Positions 6,534 through 12,500 of a stretch of 12,500 bases of DNA are shown in pieces. The stretch covers positions 2,677,989 to 2,690,488 of the forward strand of contig CM022668.1 in assembly GCA_012295275.1 (NCBI GenBank). The letters run 5' to 3'. The DNA comes from Chrysomallon squamiferum (taxonomy: Eukaryota > Mollusca > Gastropoda > Neomphalida > Peltospiridae). Below the pieces are notes generated by a model that was not told the origin of the DNA, did no database searches, and worked only from the letters and a program-made list of their open reading frames with translations. Position numbers and translations under genes: made by a program. Numbering within the stretch: the first letter of the stretch is position 1; every line of letters starts with the position of its first letter.

Positions 6534-7010
6534 AGGTCAAAATCAGTATCCCGGTGAAAACAAATATAATATTAAAGTCAAATGTTATTTTGTTTTAAAA
6601 ATAAATTATTAAAGAGGTCGAAATTAATAAGAGGCGAAGCAGATATAAAGTATGCATAGGTCAGAATGACATCATATGAAAATAAATACAATACAAACAG
6701 ATTCCAAACTGATATCATTTAATCAAATAAGATATGTACAGGGATCAGAATGTAATTCAGTCAAAAATAAAAATGCAGAAGTCAAATTTAATACCATTTA
6801 ATGAAATTTGATTTACCACAAATCCAAATAACAATGGCTTGAATAAAGATGATATATACACAGGTCAAGTTTAATATCGTTTTCAGCTAATACGATACAT
6901 GCAGAGGTCAAATTTAACATAATTTATTTCGATAGGATGCATACAGAGGTCAAAGTGACATTGTGTAAGATGAAAATGATATACCTGAAGGTGAGATCTG
7001 ACATGTGCAT
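6534..7010 (+). repeat. Degenerate ~42-bp minisatellite with AGGTCA
   Basis: About twelve units begin near 6534, 6575, 6615, 6658, 6699, 6741, 6779, 6822, 6862, 6905, 6947 and 6989, at intervals of 38-43 bp. A unit runs roughly as (A)GAGGTCAAATTTAA, then TATCATTTAAT, then AATAAGATACATAC. AGGTCA is exact in units at 6534, 6658, 6862, 6905 and 6947, and one base off in most others. Copies are strongly diverged, so the array is old. It would lie in intron 1 if the start at 6223 is real. No open frame. Confidence 0.75.
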
Positions 7011-7019
7011 AAAAAATAA

Positions 7020-7240
7020 ATAAACAAACAAAAGAAACGGGTTGTTGTATCATTCAGCTGCATAACTTCAATATTTGAACTGTTTGGTGAAATGTACACT
7101 GTGTTTGTTTTCTTTGTGTACAGCAGCTATCTCTTCATCAGACAGAAATTTAAGTATTTTGTTTTGTATACAGCCCTGATAAACATCTGCTAAATGTCAC
7201 TGCATGTGACTGCAATGGGTGTGTAATAAATATTGTTCTA
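7020..7240 (+). other. Unique-looking segment, possible interspersed-repeat fragment
   Basis: No gene seen. The stretch has a more even composition than its flanks. It includes CTGATAAACATCTGCTAAATG (7166-7186), the palindrome GTCAC-TGCAT-GTGAC (7196-7210) and TGTGTAATAAATA (7219-7231). The first recalls the CTGCTAAATG tail of some SINE 3' domains, but no tRNA-like head was found upstream. Confidence 0.25.
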
Positions 7241-7243
7241 TGA

Positions 7244-7269
7244 GGGAGGGGGGGTCAGGATGGGTAGGG
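7244..7269 (+). other. G-quadruplex motif
   Basis: GGG (7244-7246), a G7 run (7248-7254), GGG (7262-7264) and GGG (7267-7269) with loops of 1, 7 and 2 bases meet the canonical G3+N1-7 rule. It is isolated in AT-rich DNA and not part of a microsatellite, unlike the motif at 526. Confidence 0.6.
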
Positions 7270-7356
7270 CTCATGTAGGGCACACTGACACAGCAAGAAG
7301 AGATGGACAGATGGATGGATGTTAATATGTCCAAAAGAATTTGGATAAAACAGATT

Positions 7357-7391
7357 GAGGGAGAGAGAGAGAGAAAGAGACAGAGACAGAG

Positions 7392-7456
<65 letters not shown>

Positions 7457-7475
7457 AAGAGACAGAGACAGAGAC

Positions 7476-7542
<67 letters not shown>
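7357..7542. repeat. (GA)n tract with ACAGAG interruptions
   Basis: Mostly purine on the plus strand, with clustered CAGAGA variants at 7380-7398 and 7450-7502 inside longer pure GA blocks. Arg/Glu (plus) and Leu/Ser (minus) frames are repeat translations. Confidence 0.97.
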
Positions 7543-7544
<2 letters not shown>

Positions 7545-7612
7545 TAATGTAACAAAGACTGCAAATCATAAATTATTTTTTATTTTTAAGATCTACATTA
7601 ATTCAAATCAAT

Positions 7613-7671
7613 CACACAGACAGACACACACACACACACACACACAGACATCTGCACACCACACACACACT
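7613..7671. repeat. (CA)n microsatellite, interrupted
   Basis: CACAGACAGACACACA grades into pure CA (about 7624-7646), followed by a second short CA block at 7655-7670. Confidence 0.92.
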
Positions 7672-7688
7672 AAAAACTACATTACTGT

Positions 7689-7755
7689 CAAGTGACACAG
7701 TGTTTTACAGAGTTGTACAAGTGACACAGTGTTTTACAGAGTTGTACAAGTGACC
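7689..7755. repeat. 29-bp tandem duplication
   Basis: CAAGTGACACAGTGTTTTAC begins at 7689 and again at 7718; the two 29-bp units are identical. A third partial unit begins CAAGTGAC at 7747 and then diverges, though GTGACA...TACA(A)AGTTGT echoes it to about 7782. Confidence 0.93.
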
Positions 7756-7986
7756 TAGTTTCGTGACACTTACAAAGTTGTGTGTAAACTAGTCTATATT
7801 TGGAAGTCTTTTCTGTTTATTCATCAACTTTCCTTTACCTGACGGCCACTGCAGCATGTGAGAACATTTTCTGTACCAACAGCAGCAGCTACATTCTTGT
7901 TAAATGTACTGTAAACTTAATTCTGTCAAATCCATAAATTAATAATATAATTGTATAAGTCATGTGTATGCATAACTGCAATATAG

Positions 7987-7987
<1 letters not shown>

Positions 7988-8022
<35 letters not shown>
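7988..8022. repeat. (AC)n microsatellite
   Basis: Pure AC run of about 17 copies, followed 10 bp later by the ATT array. Confidence 0.97.
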
Positions 8023-8024
<2 letters not shown>

Positions 8025-8032
8025 AATGGATG

Positions 8033-8046
8033 TATTATTATTATTG

Positions 8047-8092
<46 letters not shown>
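8033..8092. repeat. (ATT)n microsatellite
   Basis: About 19 ATT triplets with one GTTGTT interruption (8045-8050). The Asn/Ile frames on the two strands are repeat translations. Confidence 0.97.
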
Positions 8093-8336
8093 GGCAATAA
8101 CAATTCCTAATAATAAAAATAATAATTATCAGCATCATCACTAATAGATTTTTGTAAGTAAAATGTAATTTTGTAAAATAAGAACGTGTATCTTGTATCA
8201 TGGTTGAGTTATTTTGGTGAGTAATTTCTTTTCCAAACACTTTATTACAATTTAATGTGTGTTTCACAGAGCTTGTTTGTTTATTTATGAGAACCTGCAG
8301 CAAGCAAAGTTTATGTGTTAAACATGCACATGATTC
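8093..8336. other. AT-rich spacer
   Basis: No gene seen; a decayed AAT-rich edge of the ATT array, then unremarkable AT-rich DNA. Confidence 0.55.
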
Positions 8337-8530
8337 AGTAACAAAACTTTACAGTAATAGTACTTATTCTGCTCATACAATACAGAATTTAGTTCACATA
8401 CAGGTATATAGTATATAATTTATATAACACTGAATGTAATTTTAATCATTTGAAATATATAGTAATAAAAGTTTACAGTAATAATATTTATTCTGGTCAT
8501 ACAATACAGAATTTAGTACACATAGAGGTA
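8337..8530 (+). repeat. 70-bp direct duplication, 124 bp apart
   Basis: 8337-8406 and 8461-8530 match at 63 of 70 positions without gaps; both contain ATACAATACAGAATTTAGT. The 54-bp interval is AT-rich and not obviously related. The copies could be remnants of a longer tandem repeat or short direct repeats flanking an insertion. Confidence 0.9.
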
Positions 8531-8537
8531 GATTTTC

Positions 8538-8715
8538 CTTTTTTAATTTTATTTATTTATTTTTTAAGTCTTTTATCTTATTTATTATTTTATTTTTATT
8601 ATTTTAATTTCACTTATTTAATTCTTACATTATTAATTTTATTTTATGTTTATTTTTATTTTAATTCATTTCAACTCCTTTTACACATTTACCTCTTTAT
8701 CTGTCTATAATTTTG
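8538..8715. other. T-rich TTTA/TTATT tract
   Basis: Roughly 175 bp of TTTA-, TTAT- and TTTTA-like repeats, almost without G on the plus strand. The Leu/Phe/Tyr-rich frame through it is compositional. Confidence 0.7.
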
Positions 8716-8730
8716 GTACGTGAGTTTGGT

Positions 8731-8781
8731 TGTATCATACAAGTATCTCAGCATCCTGAGTTGTATCTGTGACATGATACA
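8731..8781. other. Nested imperfect hairpin
   Basis: Three consecutive arms pair in order: TGTATCAT (8731-8738) with ATGATACA (8774-8781), ACAA (8739-8742) with TTGT (8761-8764), and CTCAG (8747-8751) with CTGAG (8756-8760) around a CATC tetraloop. A 4-nt and a 9-nt bulge lie on opposite sides. All 17 pairs are Watson-Crick. No conserved RNA family recognised. Confidence 0.45.
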
Positions 8782-9290
8782 GTCTGTGTTAATCTTACAT
8801 TTACAAGGGAAACTGCAGAAAGGAAGGACAAGCACAAAGGCACAGTCTACTTTAAGAGTTTCATGTACAAGTTGTAAAACAGGATTTTCTTATCACAAAG
8901 TTTACTTCAGTTCTTGTAAATCCAGCTCCCAGACATGTAAACATCAAAACAAAACTGCAGAATATTTTTTTTTTTTTTTTTTCTTTTTTTTAATCCTTGT
9001 ACAGTGTCATTAGTTACAGTTGTCATGCAGGAAACATAGATCCAAATATTCTCGAACTTGACTGACAGGTTTATCTCCCTTTGTAGAGGGAGCTGTGATG
9101 TGTGTTTACAAAGCGCCCACAGAAGTAGTAGAGTACAAAATCAGAGAGAAATGGTTAAGAAGGCTGATTTATGTGTGACAGGTTTTCAGATCATTTCTTG
9201 GTACCAGCTTCTCCCTGGGGCTAAACTAAAAGCAGTGAGACTGCTAAACCCTCTTCTCTGTCTAACTAACCTTCTAACACACTAACACAG
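8782..9290. other. Gene-free stretch of more balanced composition
   Basis: No gene supported. GC is higher than around it. Open frames of 97 codons (8720-9013) and 75 codons (9058-9285) cross it but show no domain or splice logic. It contains T18-C-T8 (8965-8991), a 6-bp hairpin CTCCCT/AGGGAG (9075-9080 with 9087-9092), and TAGAGGGAGC, which loosely resembles a CTCF core. Confidence 0.5.
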
Positions 9291-9297
9291 TAATATG

Positions 9298-9519
9298 TAT
9301 ATCTCTATCTATGTACCTACCTATCTGTCTACCCCACTCTCTCTCTCTCTCTCTCAATCTAACTTTCTCTCTTTCTCTCGATCTCACAATCTAACTTTCT
9401 TTCTCTCATTCTTTCTCTGTTTCTCTGCTACTCTCTTGCTATCTATCTACCTACCTACCTACCTGCTTCAATGTATCTATCTATCTATTTTCTCTATCTA
9501 TCTGTCTTATTCTCTCTCC

Positions 9520-9600
<81 letters not shown>
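9298..9600. repeat. (CT)n tract with CTAT/CTAC tetranucleotides
   Basis: Pyrimidine-rich blocks alternate with CTAT and CTAC tetranucleotide runs (9303-9330, 9441-9506). It ends in a pure CT run of about 38 copies (9525-9600). The Leu/Ser frame is a repeat translation. Confidence 0.96.
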
Positions 9601-9602
<2 letters not shown>

Positions 9603-9762
9603 ACATGGTATATTCTCACAGCCAGATAAACTAATGAATAATGGTAAAATTTACATGTTTAAGATACATAAGAGAATTTACTTTACTTTTCTATGAAGTT
9701 AAAATGAAGTCTGCCACTATACCTGTCTGTACAGTGCAGGTAATATCAAAAACATATAGAGA

Positions 9763-9877
9763 AATAAGTATACCTGAATAATAAGTATACCTGTATAATA
9801 AGTATACCTGAATAATAAGTATACCTGTATAATAAGTATACCTGTATAATAAGTATACCTGTATACCTGTATACCTG
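9763..9877. repeat. 17-bp tandem repeat passing into an 8-bp repeat
   Basis: Six units of AATAAGTATACCTGTAT-type start at 9763, 9780, 9797, 9814, 9831 and 9848, an exact 17-bp period. One position alternates between A and T: A, T, A, T, T, T across the units. The last unit is followed by GTATACCT three times in tandem (9853-9876). The 17-bp period gives a minus-strand frame with recurring Tyr-Arg-Tyr-Thr that is not judged a protein. Confidence 0.95.
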
Positions 9878-10027
9878 TTGTTTTTCTAGTTTTGTTTTTG
9901 TTGATGTGTGTGTTAATCTTGTTACCTCATTTCTAGATTGTTGAAACTTTACTGGTACACACTGAAGAAATAATGTAATAACAACCGGTTTGTCTTTGTC
10001 AAGTTTCATGTTTGTTTTGTTTGCTTT

Positions 10028-10084
10028 TTTTTTTTTTAATTTTTTTTTTTTTTTTTATCTTGTGGGGGTGGGTGGTTTTTTTTT
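10028..10084. repeat. Interrupted poly-T tract
   Basis: Runs of T broken by AA and by TGGGGGTGGGTGG at 10063-10075. The T runs precede an acceptor-like ATTATCAG at 10120-10127. Confidence 0.85.
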
Positions 10085-10128
10085 ACTTCTTTTGTGTTTG
10101 TTAATTTAAAAATATTGACATTATCAGG

Positions 10129-10560
10129 ACAGAAACTCACTCAAGCATACAGGACGTGCCTGCTTGATTTCTATCATCTCGAAACATTAGCAGTAAAACC
10201 AAGGAATAATCGGGAAACAATACAACGCGATACGCCTGTGTTGTTGTTGTTGTTCTGTGTGTTTGTGTGTGTCAATATCACAGACATCCTTGACTCCTGT
10301 GTCCGGGGCAGGCATGCTTGGCTCCTACCAATACAAGCAGAGAAGTATGCAGTAGTAATGTGTTGTTTTTCTTCGGTTGTAGTTAATTCTTCGTAAATTG
10401 GCATAAATTCGTGTTTTGTTGGCAGGAACAGTAGGTGGTCTGTGTGTGTTGTTGTAAACAGCTTGTTTTATTGTTGTTGTTGTTGTTGAGTAAGAGATGT
10501 TTGTATGCTTAATGTCCCAGGGTTCGTAGGATCAAGTCCTTTCAGTGGATGCAGTTGTAA
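10129..10560. other. CpG-bearing segment without a provable gene
   Basis: About ten CpGs lie between 10154 and 10410 (including ACGCGATACG near 10227), against a CpG-poor background. Frames of 100 codons (plus, 10094-10396) and 76 codons (minus, 10174-10404) overlap it, and neither resembles a known protein. TATCAG at 10122-10127 after long T runs could be a splice acceptor, and TGA|GTAAGA near 10487 a donor. It also holds GTT runs (10242-10255, 10470-10488) and a tRNA B-box-like GGTTCGTAGG (10521-10530) with no A-box in front. Confidence 0.35.
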
Positions 10561-10590
10561 ATTGATCAGACTTTGATTGTGTTAGTATAC

Positions 10591-10635
10591 ATTTTATTTT
10601 ATTTTATTTTATTTTATTTTATTTTATTTTATTTT
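10591..10635. repeat. (ATTTT)9 pentanucleotide repeat
   Basis: Nine perfect ATTTT copies followed by decayed TTTA-rich sequence to about 10700. Confidence 0.96.
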
Positions 10636-10639
10636 ATTT

Positions 10640-11040
10640 ATTTTTATTAAATTAATTTAATTTTGGTTTTATTTCATTTTGTTTATTTTACATATTTACT
10701 TTTTTATTTGTTTATTATTGTTGTTTTCTTCAAAAAAAATTCTTTTTTTTTTTGTAATACATATATATAGTTTTTTCTTATTTTTTCAAGACTATGAAAG
10801 AAATGATGGAAAAGCATTTTGTTGATAGAAAATTTAACAAAATTAAAGTGGTGTTTATGGTGTCAGTTTAAATTACATATTTTTCTGTTTGTGAGTATAT
10901 AAGTGTATTTATGTGTGTATTGATCTATGTATTCACATACAATAAATTAAGCAATAAACTTGTATACTTACCTAACTACATAATTATTCCTACACGTTGG
11001 TACATACAACACAGGAACATGTATTTAACATCAGCTGAAT
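10640..11040. other. AT-rich spacer without a gene
   Basis: No gene seen. T-rich to about 10760, then unremarkable AT-rich DNA with short GTGTAT/TATGT echoes near 10900-10930. Confidence 0.6.
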
Positions 11041-11048
11041 TTATTTTC

Positions 11049-11062
11049 GTTTCCTTGGTAAC
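11049..11062. promoter_or_regulatory. RFX X-box-like site
   Basis: GTTTCCTTGGTAAC matches the RFX X-box pattern GTNNCC-NN-GGNAAC, with two imperfect half-sites in mirror orientation around TT. X-boxes typically lie within a few hundred bases upstream of ciliary gene starts. Here an ATG follows 46 bp downstream (11108), and several CpGs surround the site. The match is seen; RFX binding is inference. Confidence 0.4.
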
Positions 11063-11107
11063 GGATGACACAAACAAACAGAGAAAAGGTGAAAACGTGA
11101 GAGTGAA

Positions 11108-11200
11108 ATGTCTTCTCAACATGACAGAGTAATCTGGATACTATTCGGGTTACAACTCTTCTCAGTTTGTTGTCTTACAAAACATTCAACAGACGTCTGA
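11108..11200 (+). CDS. 30-codon frame with signal-peptide-like core
   Basis: ATG at 11108 (G at -3) opens 30 codons to TGA at 11198-11200. It begins MSSQHDR, continues with an uninterrupted hydrophobic stretch VIWILFGLQLFSVCCL (residues 8-23), and ends TKHSTDV. A short polar start, a hydrophobic core of about 16 residues and small/Cys residues at its end fit a secretory signal or membrane anchor. It may be the first coding exon of a longer gene, but no strong donor is seen before the stop (the candidate GAC|GTCTGA is weak). It lies 46 bp downstream of the X-box-like site. Could be chance. Confidence 0.18.
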   Translation: MSSQHDRVIWILFGLQLFSVCCLTKHSTDV

Positions 11201-11379
11201 TGAATATTAGTCACGAGTAGGTGTTTGTCTGGTAGTATTTGTTACCAAGAAATAAACAGAACTCAAAACATAGTGTTAATACATTGATAAACTAGACTGT
11301 AATCAGACACGAAGATTCTGTTTTTATCAGTTAATAAGTGTCTTATCAAAGAAATTAAAATATGTACAAATATATTGAG

Positions 11380-11960
11380 ATGTTAGTGATAGAGCTGATT
11401 TTGGAATGGGAAATCATGTATGCTTAATGGATTCTGTAAAGGTATCTGTTTTCCATCTAACCTGTGATGAACTCATGTTAATTTTGAAGTTTTAAATAAA
11501 TACCATCAGCTTCTTAACTTAACAGTAATGAAGTAGAGGTCTAGAATGGGAAATTTGCCAGTAATTCCACTGAGCAGATTTGATCCTGTAAATCTGTAAA
11601 ACATCAGACAGATTATCTGTGTTCTAATCTGCGACTGTTATGAAGATATTAAAATTAAAACCAAAACTCTGACATGCATGTCAAGGAGATGAATCTAGAA
11701 CGGGTAAAAAAGACTAAATGAATCACTGAAGAGAACTGATCCTGTTTTCCATCAAGCCTGAGTTAAGTGGAGCTATCAAGTGTGGAGATTTGAACACATA
11801 ATACAACACTGACAGTGTACCCCAGTTGATACAGTGATACACAAATGATGACACTTGACCTTTGGGTAGAGGGAAAACAGACAAGTCAGTGGTTGACCTT
11901 TTGTCTGGCTCCAATCAAAGAAAAGGTCAGTTTATTAGACACTGCATTGTGTGGGATAAC
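11380..11960. repeat. Diverged long-unit repeats (~140-154 bp)
   Basis: GGAATGGGAAAT (11403), AGAATGGGAAAT (11543) and AGAACGGGTAAA (11697) open three segments. In each, a CTGT follows 43-45 bp later (11446, 11586, 11742); in segments 2 and 3 it sits in GATCCTGT, in segments 1 and 3 in CTGTTTTCCATC. A fourth, weaker unit may start at about 11864. On the minus strand GTTCAAATCTCC (11784-11795) looks like a Pol III B-box, with ACACTG-A-CAGTGT (11806-11818) next to it. A decayed family of retroposons is possible; no protein is supported. Confidence 0.4.
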
Positions 11961-12055
11961 TTCAGTACTAAACATTTCTCTTTTAACACACAGCACCACA
12001 CATTTTTCAAATTCCATGTGTCATTTTATCTCTCCCACCTCTTTCTGTCTCCCCT

Positions 12056-12134
12056 TCTATCACCCAATCTTCTCTCTCTTTTTTTTTTTCTCTCTCTTTC
12101 TCTCTGTATATATTTCTCTCTCTCTCTGTATATA

Positions 12135-12179
<45 letters not shown>

Positions 12180-12258
12180 GTATATCTCTCTCTCTCTCTC
12201 TCTGTATCTCTCTCTCTCTCTCTCTTTCTCTCTGTATATCTCTCTCTCTCTCTGTATA

Positions 12259-12301
<43 letters not shown>

Positions 12302-12310
12302 CTCTCTCTG

Positions 12311-12349
<39 letters not shown>

Positions 12350-12388
12350 GTCTCTCTCTCTCTGTCTCTCTCTCTCTGTCTGTCTGTA

Positions 12389-12451
<63 letters not shown>
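12056..12451. repeat. (CT)n tract punctuated by TGTATATA
   Basis: Nearly 400 bp of CT with regular interruptions. TGTA occurs at 12105, 12127, 12179, 12203, 12233, 12253, 12297 and 12309; three of these are full TGTATATA. The 3' third has CTGTCT variants and ends in pure CT (about 12392-12451). The Leu/Ser and Arg/Glu frames on the two strands are repeat translations. Confidence 0.97.
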
Positions 12452-12452
<1 letters not shown>

Positions 12453-12475
12453 AAAAGCTCTTTGTACATGTATCG

Positions 12476-12492
12476 GATGACGTGATGTCATC
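12476..12492. promoter_or_regulatory. CRE-like palindrome
   Basis: GATGAC-GTGAT-GTCATC is a perfect 6-bp inverted repeat with a 5-bp spacer. It includes TGACG, the half-site of CREB/ATF-type bZIP proteins, and TGTCA. It lies 25 bp past the CT tract at the window's end. Binding is inference. Confidence 0.3.
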
Positions 12493-12500
12493 TTGCCACA

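Noticed and set aside
8720-9013. 97-codon frame with several cysteines
   Set aside because: The Cys spacing (SCTSCKTG ... SSCKSSSQTC) looked domain-like, but it ends in poly-Phe from a T run, starts inside the nested hairpin and matches nothing I recognise.
9080-9095. CTCF-like site TAGAGGGAGC
   Set aside because: One core position is wrong and the flanks do not match; the symmetric hairpin explains the G-run equally well.
9058-9285. 75-codon plus-strand frame
   Set aside because: Composition is balanced, but no motif or splice sites support it; short frames like this are expected by chance.
10094-10404. Overlapping open frames on both strands (100 and 76 codons)
   Set aside because: Neither resembles a protein family; they exist because the more GC-rich segment has fewer stops.
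10515-10545. tRNA gene or SINE head around GGTTCGTAGG
   Set aside because: The B-box match fails at its 3' CC, no A-box is found at the right distance, and no cloverleaf can be drawn.
11723-11914. 63-codon minus-strand frame
   Set aside because: It spans the boundary of the decayed long-unit repeats and is better explained by them.

Overview
This looks like non-coding nuclear DNA from an animal, very probably an invertebrate. It is strongly AT-rich, CpG-poor outside a few short clusters, and crowded with dinucleotide microsatellites: AC/TG near 56, 474, 5011, 7613 and 7988, and GA/CT near 3689, 5444, 7357, 9331 and 12056. It also has triplet arrays and several minisatellites. Nothing resembles a bacterial operon, and no ordinary multi-exon protein gene can be read. 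The texture fits an SSR-rich mollusc or crustacean, but a fish cannot be excluded; no clade-specific sequence was recognised.

Layout. 1-760: an E-box pair, a (AC)n run, a 51-bp tandem repeat, an inverted repeat, a (TG)n tract with a G-quadruplex motif, and a 17-bp tandem repeat. 760-1380: A/T-rich spacer, then a short CpG-bearing segment. 1380-1808 (minus): a 142-codon open frame that I read tentatively as a decayed LTR-retrotransposon integrase. 2043-2770: a triplet array and a degenerate GTAAC/GTTAC repeat. 2950-2988: a possible 39-nt in-frame exon. 3015-3405: an element bounded by 37-bp inverted repeats, with a minus-strand open frame and an AATAAA inside. 3689-3888: a long polypurine tract. 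4766-4918: a duplicated hairpin. 5011-5245: (TG)n.

5580-6231: the best candidate for a gene start. It has a CpG cluster, a hairpin, and an ATG three codons before a good splice donor. 6534-7010: a hidden array of about twelve ~42-bp units carrying nuclear-receptor half-sites (AGGTCA). 7100-8720: a possible interspersed-repeat fragment, a second G-quadruplex motif, GA, CA and ATT arrays, and a 70-bp segmental duplication. 8731-8781: a nested hairpin. 9298-9877: CT tract and a 17-bp minisatellite. 10129-10560: another CpG-bearing segment. 11049-11200: an RFX X-box-like site just upstream of a 30-codon open frame with a signal-peptide-like core. 11380-11960: diverged ~140-154-bp units. 12056-12451: CT tract punctuated by TGTATATA. 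12476-12492: a CRE-like palindrome.

If genes are present they are represented only by first or tiny exons with large introns. No cooperation between genes can be inferred. The most unusual observations are the 42-bp AGGTCA array, the duplicated hairpin with a compensatory base-pair change, the inverted-repeat element, and the integrase-like relic that has kept an open frame.
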